This document shows, piece by piece, positions 48,728-61,900 of a stretch of 64,000 nucleotides of DNA. Both the position numbers and the translations under genes were made by a program. This DNA comes from Caprimulgus europaeus. Lineage: Eukaryota > Chordata > Aves > Caprimulgiformes > Caprimulgidae. The stretch spans positions 35,754,339-35,818,338 of the forward strand of contig OU015532.1 of NCBI GenBank assembly GCA_907165065.1. Reading direction: 5' to 3'. How positions within the stretch are numbered: the stretch's first letter is position 1; each line of letters begins with the position of its first letter. The notes below the pieces were generated by a model. It was not told the origin of the DNA and did not search any database. It saw only the letters and a program-made list of their open reading frames with translations.

Positions 48728-49652
48728 AAACAGAAAAGCTTTTTTTTGTGGGGTTTTATTTTACTTAACTCATTTATCAATCAGATTTTTGTTTTACTTC
48801 TACAGGTTCTTAGGTTTGGACATTCATCTCCAGAAAACAGATAGTCTAAGAAGGATCTTATGGGGTTTTTAAAGGGTAAGTGCTTAGTGAAGACTGAAAC
48901 TGGAGAATTTTCCAGTCGTCCTTGATGTTACTTATGTTCTCCCTAATTAAGCATAGTGAAGACATGCCTCTTCTGACTCAAATTTGCATTGCTCTGAAAT
49001 GAGCTGTTGCTTTCAGCAAAGTACAGTGTTTTCTTTGATACTCATTTGGCAAAAAATATACTTTAGAATTTTTTATTTTGCTTTGTATATAATATTAATA
49101 TTCTTTCTAACCTCCAGAAGTCTTTCTTCCTATCTGTACTCAGAGTCCTTGAGACCACTACAGTCATACAAAGGCCTTCAAGAGTAAATGACAGTAAGGC
49201 CCTGGTTTTCCAATCTGAGAAGAAAAAAACTGAGTTTTCTATTGGAGTTCAGTTCCATTAGGAAACCATAATGACTTCAAATGAAAACAAGTTCTCTTTG
49301 GATTCACTAGGACTATTTTTCATCCAGGAGTTGCAGCCCATTAGAAAACAAACTTTATTAACAGTGGTTTAAATAACAAGCCTTTTGCACAGTCTGAATT
49401 AACAGAGGGTGTGGCAACTACTCAAGAGGTTGTCTACTGAATTATTTAAGCAGTTTGCAGTTCCCTCCTTAATAACCTGTGGTTCTAAACCTAGTTCTAG
49501 CCTAACTCAGTTTTGCTGAAAACACTACTGACATCTAATTTAGGCACATATAGAGAAAGCTACCCAGTAAATGTATTTATCTAGCTGGAGTATAAAATAG
49601 ATGTTTAGTCCATCACACTTTTTAAAAACCTGTAATTCAGGTATAAATCAGG

Positions 49653-49690
49653 GTGTAGAAAAGAGATGTCAGTGTAGAAAAGAGATGTCA
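49653..49690. repeat. 19-bp perfect tandem duplication
   Basis: GTGTAGAAAAGAGATGTCA occurs twice back to back without differences, implying a recent or conserved duplication. Confidence 0.9.
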
Positions 49691-51439
49691 TAATTAGGAA
49701 ATGCATGCCTGCCAGTTTTATTACACCTGTAAATGTTAAGTTGCAGACTATGCCAGAAAGAAAGAACAACTAGGGTAAATGATTATGTTTTAAAGCATCT
49801 TTAAAAGCCCTGGATACTGAAAGAGTTATATGACACAAGATCATGAGAAAAAGACAAAGATTAAAGACCATGAGAAATGAACAAACAGGTTTTGCCAAGC
49901 AGTTATGGAACAATCTTAGGTAAAACAATTAGTGAGGGAGCTGCAAATACTTTGTAGGATTGCTACTCATATCCTAAAAGGGCTAGAATAATTTTTTTAA
50001 AAATAGGGAATCAATTAAAGTTTTTTTTTTTGTTCCAGTTTGACAAAAATATACTCAGATTTGGAGTCCTGGACAGAATGATAGCTTAACATCAGGAATT
50101 TGGCAACATAGCCTAAGGTAAAGCAAAATACTTCTGATTAAATATTTTGCCCTGAAAGACACATACAAAATTAAGCAGTTAGACCTGCAGTCTGCTTAGT
50201 CTAATGAAAATTGGCAAATAATAGCGTGAACATAAGAAGAATTATCAAACACTGGCCAAGCTAACCTTTATTTCTTCCAAAGTATCAAGAATAAAAAATA
50301 ATAATTTCAACAACAACACAAAGATGTAACTTTCTTTCAAAATATACCATCAACTGAAGCAAACATAGTAAAAAGGGCTGTGATTTATTAGAAATGTGCA
50401 CTGATGGGAGAATGTCCTTCAAAAATTGCAAGCTCAGCAAAACATAGAGGCAGCATAGCGTGAGGATATTCACTGGTCCACAAAGAGGAAAAGAAGATGT
50501 TAGATAATAATAAAATTATTAATATATTCATATAATTAATATATTAATATTAATAAAATAATAATAAAAAACCTCATGAGGCACTGCATAGGAGGTAGTG
50601 CAATGAGAAGAGAAGGAAAATAAGCTAGAAGGAATGTGCTTAATACACAGAAATTAAAACAATGAGAAATTTTTGCTCATATTTCGTACAAAGGTCACTC
50701 TGAAAAGCAAACTGAACATGAGTCAAATTCAAATACAAAAACAAAAAAATCAAAATTAGAAAAATAAACATTCAATACAGACTGAAATCCCTGGGATATG
50801 TTGGCTTCTCTTTAATTGTTGCAGGATAAGCTCTAAGACCTCCAGTTTCAGGGTTCAATAAAGTATGGACTTCAATTGACTTTAGAGATGGCCCAAACAG
50901 CCTGACTTTTCAGAGTTGAGGAGTTATCCTCCCAACTAAAATTAGCAGGGGCAAGATGAGTCTAAGTCCTTCCTAATAAAATCCTGTCTTTTTCACATAG
51001 AGTGACTGGTTCAAAGGGGTGAAAGAGTTACCACTCTGTAAATTAATTAGATGTTTAAAATATTAAAAATTATAAAAAAGTCTAATAAAAATATTATTAA
51101 AGATAAGTTCTCCTGTGGTATTAGTTTATGAAAACAAACACGCATTTAAGAGCAAAGTACCCTCAAGAGATTTAAAGGATATCAATACAAAATTAGACCC
51201 TGAAGATTCTACTCAGTTTGTCCTGAGGGAAAACTTTGAACAAATTTTATTAGAAAGTCTTTAAAATCCAACAAAGAGTTTAAGTAATAAGATTAAATCC
51301 TGGAAATAGAGTGAAGCAGTGTTTTGACAAAGTTTTCATTTGAGAACAAGTTGGAGTCTAGAAAGAGAAACAGAAATAATTCTCTATTTTGTTAAAAGTT
51401 GCTTTTCATAGTTTTTTTTTTTACTCCTCTGTACTAAGG

Positions 51440-51475
51440 CCTGCATTTTACAGATGAAAAACTGAGCCATGTGGA
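51440..51475 (-). repeat. MIR-like SINE relic (short)
   Basis: GCATTTTACAGATGAAAAAC plus TGAG matches the reverse-complement MIR core over about 24 bp. Flanking similarity is weak, so a chance match is possible. Confidence 0.35.
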
Positions 51476-52024
51476 GGGGGGGAAAAAAGATAGTTGTTTA
51501 ATGTTATTTAGATATTAAAAAAGCAGACTGGCATATAAGTAATACCAAAATCTGGCTCTACACGACTTGCTGTCAAAAGGTTGTGAACACTGGAAGCACA
51601 GGATCATGCTTACATCCATGGTATCATCTCTGAGAAGAAGAAAGGAGAAGCAAGGGATGGTGACATGTGGAGATAAAAAGCAGATCTTAGTCTCTACAAG
51701 CAGGTGCAACATGGAACACCTGGAGTGCTTCTCCTCTCCTTTTATACACATTAGTGTAGAAGATATCCTGATGACTCCAGTGCTGGATTGTTTCATAGAT
51801 AGTCACTAGAAGCAGCCAAACCAAGGGATGAGGAGTTGTGCTGGGGAAAAAAGAAAAATAAAAAAAATTAATGCGCTTGAAATCCACCTGGTAAAACTTT
51901 TGTGAACTTCCTTTTGTTCTTCAACAAAACAAGTGGCTTTAAAATTTCCACTGAGTTTGTTTAGTAAAAGTTTCAACATTTTCTGATGTTCAACACTTTT
52001 TGGACATGAGCCAGCAATGTTCTC

Positions 52025-52516
52025 TGACAGCAAAGGCCAACAGCCTCCTGGGCTGCATCAGGAACAGCATCTCCAGCAAGGTGAAGGAGGTGACCCTTCT
52101 CTCTAATCAGCACTGGTGAGACCACACCAGGAGTGCTGCGCTCAATATAAGAGGGACACAGAGCGAGTTCAACAAAGGGCCACAAAGATCATTAAGAAAC
52201 CAGAGCATGCCTCATATAGCATCTCTCATACATGGAGTGGTTGAGAGTGCTGGGACTGTTCAGCCTGGAAAAGAGCAGCCTTAGGAGGGAATCATATCAG
52301 TGTGTACAAATACCTGATGGTGGGATTAAAGAGGACAGAGTCACAGTGAGAGTACTTGAAGCAATGGACACAAACTGAAATCTTCATCACTGAAGATATT
52401 AAGAACCAAATGGACACAGCCCTGAGTAACCTACCCCAGGTGACCATGATTTGAGCAGGAGGGGTTGGACTGGATGATCTCCAAAGGTCCATCCCAAACT
52501 CAGATGTTTTATGATT
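52025..52516 (+). mobile_element. CR1 LINE, older copy with ORF2 end and 3' UTR
   Basis: It starts in ORF2 (GACAGCAAAGGCCAACAGCC, then CTCCTGGGCTGCATCAGGAA) and covers the segment encoding the LVRPHLEYC-like and LGLFSLEK parts: here GTTGAGAGTGCTGGGACTGT, TCAGCCTGGAAAAGAG. It then reaches the 3' UTR (GGTTGGACTGGATGATCTCC) and a decayed tail (ATGTTTTATGATT). Stops and frameshifts interrupt every frame. The stretch that encodes the TRGNG...[10 protein letters not shown] part in other copies is shortened. It is older than the copies at 41626 and 58681. Confidence 0.93.
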
Positions 52517-54892
52517 ATTCAGGGAAAACAGCAGCAAAAAGGCAGTCAGATCACTAGGAATATGTAAGAGTCTGGGCTAGTTTCTTCACTGAAAATCATT
52601 ATCCTACATGAAATTAGTACTTAATCTCTAATTTACACCCTAAACCAGACTAGCTAGTCCAAGTTTAAAGCACCATTGTGTTTGGGGGAAGAGGGTTGTT
52701 CCCCTGTGAATGGGAGCTGGGTAAAGGGAAAACCTAGATAAAAGTCGAAGATGCATGTACTTCTTCCCCACAAATACCATTTAATTTAACTACTGATGTA
52801 AGCTAGGAAGAGAAGTCATACTGCAGAATTTCAGTTGAGGTACAGTGCATGATGGCATTCCTGCTGACAAACTGCTCTAGGGCGATCTTACAGCCTGACC
52901 AGCTAAGACCCTTTGTTCTCAAATGACCAGCCTACTGTTAGATGCAGCATTATACTCCTGAGTGCTTGAGTAAGCACAAAGCTAATACTAGAGAAAATCT
53001 TCGGGTCATAACCACAGTGAACTCCTCAGTGAGAGCACCCCTGGATAAAAGAGCTTATATTGATGCCGAGGTTGTAATTTAATTATATAAGAGCTGGATG
53101 GAGCAATTCTGTCTCAAGAACATTTTGGTCCTAAGAGCATTCCCACACCATAGCCTGGAACAATTGATTTAAATTTGTGTGGGTCAGCCCTATAAACTGT
53201 TTGGAGAACACATCCATCTAAAGAAACCTGCCAAAAGTTAGGTTAAGCTAATGCTGGAGCCAAATTCTCTGCATTGCACACACTAGTTTCGGTCAGAAGC
53301 AAATAAAGTCACCACTGGTGCACACTAAAAGTTTTTTCAGATACAAAGAGGCATTATGCTCCTTACCATGACCATTTTTGTGACCCTGAAAATGTTGTCT
53401 AGTCTCTAGTGTTTAACTACACATTTCCATTACCAACCCCCCTCCTATAATTAAGATAATTTCCCTGGTTTTTTTTCCTCCCTGCAGTGCATGGATCCCA
53501 TGGAAAAAATCAATAGAACTGAACAGAAAACAGAATTTTCTAAATATTCAGTGGCACCTTGTCAAATTTAAGAATCATATTGTTATATAGTACTTGGTGT
53601 AGGAAATAGCTACTGAAGATATCTGAAATACTGAATAATGGATATGTACTGAGATTTCATTAGCCTTCGGAATCACTGAAACAAACTCTTATAGCTGCAG
53701 CTGACTGTATGACTACTTCCCTTTAATCATAACACCTTTACCCTAAAATATCAAAAGATCTGTAGCTCAAGATAGCAAGGCTATTGAAAGAAAAATAAAA
53801 AGGAGACGAGATGTTAAGTGAAAAGCAAAGCTCTACCTTTCAAGTCAAAGTTAATGCTGGCTGTCTAGTGATACACTTGTGTACTTCCGACCAGCATGAG
53901 TTAGTAAAGTTGCTCTGATTCAGTCATCCTTATCTCAAAATTACTTAGCTTTTGTTAGTTTTAGTCAGACTCCATAATGCTTTTTAAATTTTCAGAGTTT
54001 ATTTTTGTTTAAAGAAAAAGCAAACTGACTTTTTTTTGTCTAGACGATATTGCCTTTAACTAAAAGCTTCTGCTGAAATAACAGTAGCTGTTGGGGATAT
54101 ATCCTGAAGTTAGCTTTGTGTAATAGCTTCTTACATTAGTCTTTTTGCTGGAAATGAGATAAAGGAAATGAAGATAAAACAGATTTATGTAACAATTCCC
54201 AAGTCACTTGAGCAGGGCATTCTCTTACCTACTGCACAGAGTTGAAGCAAATGAGCTCAGCTCACCAGGAAGAGTTGCCAAGTGAAAAAAAGCTCCATGC
54301 AATTTTCTATATAACAAATAAATAAATAAATGCCCACAGCTAGTTTTAGCAGTTTGCAGAAGTACTAGGATGCTGTAGCTTGGTGTCTTTAAAAGTGTTT
54401 TTGTGGGGAGATTGCATTAGTTGAATCTCGATATGATTTGAGGGTTAAGAAGATTGTTGGCTCTGAGAAATAAACAAACTTAATACCACCCACTAAGTCC
54501 GGTTTCACTTTCACAGGACTGCCTGCTTTTGCAGCATGAAGACTCAAGAGCAGAGTCTTGACATTTTCAATGCTTCTCTTTGAATTACAGCTTTGAAAAA
54601 CTAGTACCTACCTCAACAGGTGTCCCAACAGACCTGGCCAGGGCCGAGCTAACGAAGATTATATGATCATGGAAATACAGACCAAAGCAATACACCGTAA
54701 GCACTGCATTAATACAGGTTTAGGAATTCTAAGTCCGTGGAGGCTCATATCCAGCCACACAGGGGTTTTATGTATGGCACGCTCTATTTTCAACTCTGCA
54801 AATTCATGCACACTCCATATGAAAACATTCAGGTTAGAATATATCTTTCTGGTTTTATCAAAACCTCATTTTTTAATGAAAATAAACTTAGT
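52517..54892. other. No recognised feature
   Basis: AT-rich sequence. A short AAAT-unit run lies at 54313-54333. Only short frames occur. Confidence 0.55.
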
Positions 54893-55080
54893 GGTGAGAC
54901 ACTGGCACAGGTTGCCCAGAGAACCTGTGGATGCCCCTTCCCTGGAAATGTTCAAGGCCAGGTTGGATGAGGGTTTGAGCAATCTGGTCTAGTGGAAGGT
55001 GTCCCTGCTCATGGCAGGGGCGTTGGAACCAGGTGATCTTTAAGGTCCCTTCCAACCCAAACCATTCTATGGTTCTATGA
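54893..55080 (+). mobile_element. CR1 LINE, 5'-truncated, ATTCTATG-tailed
   Basis: It begins at GTGAGACACTGGCACAGGTT and retains the last 30 or so ORF2 codons (HWHRLPREPVDAPSLEMFK, ending LSNLV, stop at 54990-54992), then the 3' UTR with GGTGATCTTTAAGGTCCCTT and the tail CATTCTATGGTTCTATGA. It shares its subfamily with the element at 1-160. An upstream ATG at 54663 reaches into this ORF2 end in frame, but that is chance. Confidence 0.96.
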
Positions 55081-58000
55081 ATATTTAGGATAGAATATCA
55101 AAGTACTATCTGATAGAAAAACTAGGTGGTTTTGTGAGGGAAAAATAATCTTTGACACAAAAATTTCACAGACATCAAACTACTTGCACTCAATTTAAAA
55201 GAAGAAATAACTCATTCATTTTCCCCTTTAGTATCATCAACATTAGACAATGGAGGCTGTGAACTCTGGAGTTCCCAAGCTCTGATGAACTTAGAGTATA
55301 GGGAAGCAGAAAATGGTGATGGATCCTCGGCTCTACTGACTGGACTAACTCAGAGGTAGAGGATTCTGATGGTACCACTGAAACAACTGAAAGATCATTT
55401 TCTGTTACTTCACATTGTCTTTTCTATACAGTGGTTTTAAAAGCCTCACCCAAGAATAACTGTTGCCTAGCTGTCTACTTTAAAAAATAGGTTATTTTTT
55501 TAATGAGGTTAAATCTCAATTTCTCCCCATAATTCAATTTTTTTTCTGTAGTGCTAGCACTACAGGAAAAATAATGACATTCCTGTCATATATAAGTAAT
55601 CTATACATGGGTAAAGGTACCAAACTTTAGATTCCTACTTTGGGACTACTTTTTTTATAGTCCCCTCATATTTTAAAATCCTAGTTAGGCAAAAGCAATA
55701 AAGATAAAATAATCAATACTCAAAGGATTCTTCTACAAAAGGCAAGCAAAAACAATGACCGTGAAGCAAAATGCAAGGACACACATAAATAAAGCACAAG
55801 GGTCCTTTTAACAATACTCTCCATTCAAGAATTTTTCATTTTCTAAGCTATATCTATTTCTGTTCAAGACAGCCAAAGACTCCCCTTACTTCAGTAAGAG
55901 TTGGATTAGGCTCTTAATCAGGAGCTCAGAGCCACATTAAAAATACCAGTGTGAGTTGGTTTTTAAAAAGTACTTTTTATTGTGAAATGTTCCTTTGGAC
56001 TTACAAAAGGAAAATGCTTTGCATTTTTTTCTTCTAAAAGAATAGGCCCCAGACATTTGGAAAGTATCTGCTCTGAGTCACAGGCACAGGAGTCTGCGAA
56101 TTACCCCTTTATGCAATCAAAGACACTCACCCCTCCAGTGTTACATGCACGTCAGTACATCAGATGCACTATTTTGGTTGTTCCACAGGCACTCCAAGAT
56201 TAGACATGGTCTTGGCAAACTCTGCAAATCATGTCTCAGCCTGACCCGACACTTCAACCTCACGAAGCCAGAGCTTCTAAATGTTCCCATGTCACTGAGC
56301 AGGGATCTCAGCACAGAGATTCAAACACATCAAAGAAGCCTTTGACTGCTGAATTATGAGGAGACTCCCTTTTCCTGAGCGAAGGGTCCAGGGAGAGAGA
56401 CAAAATGTTTGCTGTGTTAGCTTTAGAAGTCACACAGTGTTTGCAGAAGGGGTTATCTTGTGTCCACACTCTCTGATCTAAGCTAATGTTTGTTTACAGA
56501 GACTGTAGGGCAGGAATGCTTCACAGTATTACTTGTGGTCTCTTCTATAAAGGGGTCTTTGAGACAACCTTTTGGGGTGTGGGGGGAGAAGTCACCTGTA
56601 ACAGCCACATCAGGAGATGCCTATTTCCAGGAAAAAGTCTAACTCCTTTTGCAGGGTTTGAGTGATCATTTGGATGTATATTTTGCTTTGAATGCTTTCA
56701 TAGAAAAGAGGAAAATAAACCATGAAGAGTATTATAGCTCAGCTCAATCATTTTCACAGCTGGTGAGCCCAATACCAAAAAATCAAATACTCCAAACCAT
56801 CTACTGGTTCAGTGGCTCCCAACTAATTCTTTTACTTGCTACTACTCGCCTTAGGTGTTGTCTGGAATTTTTTGGCCCATGTTTTCAAAGCAAAATGACC
56901 CTCCAAAAGTCTTGAATAAAAAAAGTGATTCTATTTAATTCAAACACTACTGGCATAAATGACTTCTCGACCACAAAAAATAGAACCCTCTGCATTGCGA
57001 TTTTCAGTTTCTACCCCTCTAAAATGTTTTAAATTACTGCTTCCAAAAGCTAAATTATATTTACCACTAGCATGGGTACTGTTATGTTGATTCTTGTTAA
57101 ATTCTAATGAACAGAGCAAATTCCCAGAGCATAAGACTGCTCAGGTTCCTTTGTATCACTCCAAAATGTATATAAAAATACATGCTGACTTCCTCAGATA
57201 CTTATTGTTTTATTACCATTAGCCCTCCTGCTCAATATGGGAATCAGAAAAATCTGTTTTAAAAAAAATTCAGTATCAATAGCAGCTAGTCAAGAATAAT
57301 AGTGCTGATCTCCACTCTACTAGCAGGTAACGAAAATACTGTTGGAGTGGGGTGAAAGAATTTTTGTGACTCTAGGCTACTTTCTGTTTCTGAGTCTTCT
57401 GAGCACCCAGCATATACACATGGCCCATTCAGTTTGTCGCCTGGAAAAGTTAACAAGGAAATGCTGCTTGTCTTGATTTATCAGTGATGTTTTTACACTG
57501 AAGTGCAGCCAGGAATACAGGTCTAATCATGTACTGGAGGTATTGGGCCATGATGAAGCTCCCATGTATGTGGTTGCTTAACTTGTAACTGCGTAAGTCG
57601 CACTCGACAGGCCTCAAAACCAAGGAAAGATGAACATTTTGGCAAGCATGTGGGTTTGAATCAGGGCTTGGGGCTATCCTATTTGTAAAATATCATTCAA
57701 CACTATTTTGTCCCTGTCTTTATGTTTGATCACAGTGGTTTAACGTGCACACACTATGCTTCTCATAGTATACTTTATTATCCAATCAAGCATAAACTTA
57801 TAAAAGAGGTCTCAATACTACTTTAGCAATAGTAGCAGTATTAGCTGCTAACTGCTGTTTGGCTATCTGAAATTTGTCTATGTTAACTATACTGGTTGGT
57901 CCATCAAATATTCATGTGCTTTTTTTTTTTTATTTGCACTGTTTAGATTAAATTTCTTCATGTAATAAGAAAGTCAGGTTACAGTCTGTTGCATTTAATG

Positions 58001-58680
58001 ATAATAAAACAAGGGCTCTTTATTTTTTGTTCTCCATGCCTGTGAACATTGGGAAAGCACCCTTGCTAATTAAAAAAAATCTTGCTCTGAGAAAATACTA
58101 TCTGAACTACCCCAATGCTATTGCACCATTTCCAGAAACACAGGGGAATGGGTTTAAGTGGCAGGAAAAGACTGCTTTAAGTTTTATTTTCCTTACAATA
58201 ACTCGACAAAGAAGTTATGAAAACATTTCAATAAAATCCCTCTAAAAGCCATTATCAGGAGCTTCTACAGTGTTTTTTGGGGGTTTTTTTAAGGACTTTG
58301 CAGGCATCATGCCTGATTTGGGTACAATATAATTGCAAGTCACCAAAAGGTTGAGAATACAGCCACAACCAAGGACACTTAATACACTATGTGATCTCTT
58401 TATACTTGGAGTGATGTTTTTGTGACAGCTCCAACCCCGAGAACTGCAGACCACTCAGAGCAGTAAGGCGTCTGCCAGTATTGACAACAGCTAATGTATA
58501 CAGAAATTGCCATCTCTGAAGACAGAGGGCTGAAGAGCTCAGCAACTCCATCTCTGAAGCTACAGTCCCCGATTGCTATTGATCTCGGGGGCTCTACACG
58601 TTCAATTTATGGTTTTAACCAAACCTTGTCCATAGACAGCGCTAACATTAAACACAGTACTCAATTTTTCATCAGAACAG
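55081..58680. other. No recognised feature
   Basis: AT-rich. The longest frames are 88 and 89 codons, with no recognisable similarity. T-runs occur near 57920. Confidence 0.55.
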
Positions 58681-58957
58681 GGTGATGTCCAATGGTAGGA
58701 CAAGGGGCAATGAGTGTAAGCTGGAACACAGGAGGTTCCACTTAAACTTGAGAAGAAACTTCTTTCCTGTGAGGGTGCCAGAGCACTGGGACAGGCTGCC
58801 CAGGGAGGTTGTGGAGTCTCCTTCTCTGGAGACATTCAAAACCCGCCTGGACGCCTTCCTGTGTGATCTCATGTAGGTGTTCCTGCTCTGTCAGGGGGAT
58901 TGGACCAGATGATCTTTCGAGGTCCCTTCCAATCCCTGACATTCTGTGATTCTGTGA
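58681..58957 (+). mobile_element. CR1 LINE, 5'-truncated with open ORF2 end
   Basis: It starts GTGATGTCCAATGGTAGGAC, the same nucleotide where the copy at 41626 is truncated, and ends in ATTCTGTGATTCTGTGA. The plus frame 58682-58876 is the ORF2 carboxy terminus ([20 protein letters not shown], then [19 protein letters not shown], ending FLCDLM). Only this tail of ORF2 is present, so the copy cannot move by itself. Confidence 0.97.
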
Positions 58958-61900
58958 CTTCAGATCCTAGCATTTTGGAGGAAAAGAGAAAAATAGAGGA
59001 CAACAAAACAAGTTGTGAAGATTTTCCATGGCAGTGCGCTTCAGTTTTAATTATGTTATTAACATTTTGTAACACAGTTGTTCAGAAAGCCAGCTAGCAT
59101 AATACAGAGCAAGTTTAAAGTCTGTGGAACTGCATCAGTTTACACCAGTAATTCCAAATTTCATCATCTGTGGACAATTTTTTTCTCCTTTTCCCCTGCA
59201 GTCAGACACAATTTAATATGATAATTTCTTGATATACATTCAGCTTCACACACATTCTTTTGTTTTGCAATTTTTAAAAAAACTTTGTTGTTGTTGTTAC
59301 ACTATTGTCAGTGTGCAACTGTATTTACGTATTCCTCTATCTCATCACTTTAGAGTCTAAATAACTTCTGTGCTGGATGTCCAGTGGCTCATGATGGCCA
59401 TGGCCTGAGTTTTAACCTATGGGCTGGACTTTATTTTACTGTAGCTTTTGGCTTTGTCAAAACTCTAACCCTCCTCCTAATCTGCAAGTTGTGCTTGGGG
59501 TCCCATAAGTCCTCAAAGATAAGGGCTGCCTGGAGAAGAATTCGAGTAGTAAACTTTTAAGAGACTGAGAAACACAGAAACATTGGGTACCAGGTTTCCA
59601 CAAGCTTCAAGGCCATCATTCTACAACTAACTGCAGCTGGTTTTAGCAGTCCTTGCAACTCTGCTCCACACTTGGATCACTTCCTTGACATGAGCACGGA
59701 CACCTAGATTACTTCACCTATTGGTTTTCTGGGTGAAAAACAACCTTTCCTGTACTGCCCTGTTCCCCAAGATTATTATAACCTGCGTCAGTTTGACAAG
59801 CTGGCTCTCCACACACAAAGAGCTGAGCAAGCATAGTGGAGAGGTAAAACAGGCTGGGAACAGCTTAGGTTAAGCCATGTGGCTGAATAGCCACAACTTG
59901 TGTCAGAGTTTGGGGAAGCAGGTTGGAATTACATTAGACATGTATTCAACAATAAATTTCTTCATTGATTTGGAATCTGAGGTGGAAAGTTCATGGGATA
60001 TTCTTAATTCTAGCATGCCTTGTGATATCTTTCTTTCATCAGTGGAACCCATGCCAGACTGAATGAAACATTCTTAATAAATGTTAATAATGAACTAACA
60101 AGTGCAGTTAATTAGCATCCTGTCCACCAGGTCTTCCCTCCATTCAAATATCTTCATAGTTGAAATAATGCTATTTAGTTATTGTTTTCTCAAGAGCAAA
60201 GTGGAATCCTTTATAATGTTGAAGAACAGGGTGACTTGGATAGTTCCAAAACCATAATTCACAAAGGAAATAAAAAGTTTGTCCTCTTAAGAAGAAAGCC
60301 ATGTTTTCCATCTGTGGGATAAAAAATAAGCCAAATGTATCCTCTAGAAAAGTAAACCCTGAAAAATTCTGTACAATATCAGAAGGCATTTAATCCTGCC
60401 CTGGATATATCAAATTGGGTCACAGATACATTTAACTTTTAGGGAAAAAAACAGAATCATATTTAATATGATTCCAGGAAAAATATGTGATGCTGTTTCC
60501 ATCACTGAAGACCAGTGATCTATATTTAGTTTATAGTTCCATTTTTCCAGTATCCTACTCATTAAAGACTTAATGTCATTCTTACACTGGTAAGCAAGTA
60601 TCATTTTACATGCAGTGTATCATTTCTTAAAGGTTATGTATTCCTTAGCAGTTCTGGAACACTTATTCTAACCTTTCACTCTTATGCAATAGTATTCTTG
60701 CCTTTTCTGCATGAAGCAGCAAAGCAATTATATCAATTTCCATGATACATATAGTAGTTCTGAGATGGAGGTTTCAAAGGCTTAAATAAGATGATAGTGA
60801 ATCAAGCTTTTGTTGGGTCCACACACAGCTTCTCAGCTAGGGCCTCTTCACCCAGCATTACATTTCCATTCTTGCATGCTGCTAAGCATGAGACCTGAAG
60901 AGATGTGTTAACTCCAAAGAGATGTCTGTATGTCTTATGCTTTGCCCTTTTCTGTCAATGCAATTTCTTTTAAAATAACCAATTCTTATTTCTCATTTTC
61001 TTTCAACCTCATTTAGTTTCCATTTTTTGCTTGCTAAAATTTCCTTAAGAGGGCTTAGACCATGGCTCAGCAGTTTAAAAGTTTTCTGCTCATTTGACTC
61101 ATAGCCTTGTAAGAATTAAAAAAGTACTCCAAATTCACTTCAAGTAATTGGTTTTCTACTAACAACACTGGGGTTTAGCATAAGCAAAGCTTCAGATAAA
61201 TTGTAAATACAATTTAAATATATTAGGAGACCAAGCTATCTGTGCAATTCATTCCAAGTTCATCCTGACAGGACACAGGCAAAATAAACAACATTGACAG
61301 TTAGTTCAGGTGCATTTTATAAAATTTGAAAAATATTTGGGCCTTACAAACACTTTAAAAAAATTATTGTACTGCACTTCTGTTGGATTTTTCCAAAACT
61401 TTTGCAGTTTCCTTTTTTTTTTTAAACATAAAAAGACAAACTTTTAACAGTATTTCCATTGTAAATATCTTCCTTGTTTTTACAAAATACTTCCACTAAA
61501 TATTTCCTATTCAAAAGAAACTAAGTGCTAGATTCTGCAATATTTACTGAAGGTGAATTTTAACTTATATCTTCAATCAGTTTTTAGATCTCATAGGAGC
61601 TACATGTAGATTTGGTCTCAAGTTCTTCCCAAGACACATAAGCAATTGAAATACCTATTGAGCCAACTTTGCCTATCCATATCTACAAAGCAAGATAAAA
61701 AGTCTGAGTTACACCACATCAGTAGCCTTCCACAATTATGCCTGCAAGATTATAGCCTCAAAAACCTAAACATGTAAGGAAGGTATTTTCTGCCATGCAG
61801 CTGCTTCCTGACAACGTTTCTTAAAGTCAGCAATACAAGTTGTAGATGAGCATTCCCACAGAGGTCACGCAAGAAGCAAAGGTTCAAAGCACAGAGTAGT

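Larger units (their letters stand above)
45000..52024. other. Seven kilobases without recognised gene
   Basis: AT-rich, with homopolymer tracts (T then nine G at 45042-45060, A13 near 46420, AT-rich palindromic tract 50505-50570). The longest frames are 138 codons (46050-46466 plus) and 123 codons (46367-46738 minus), both rich in Phe, Ile and Lys as expected from AT-rich chance translation. Confidence 0.55.

Noticed and set aside
56730..56770. tRNA-like word TAGCTCAGCTC
   Set aside because: It resembles an A box but has no B box, cloverleaf or acceptor stem nearby.
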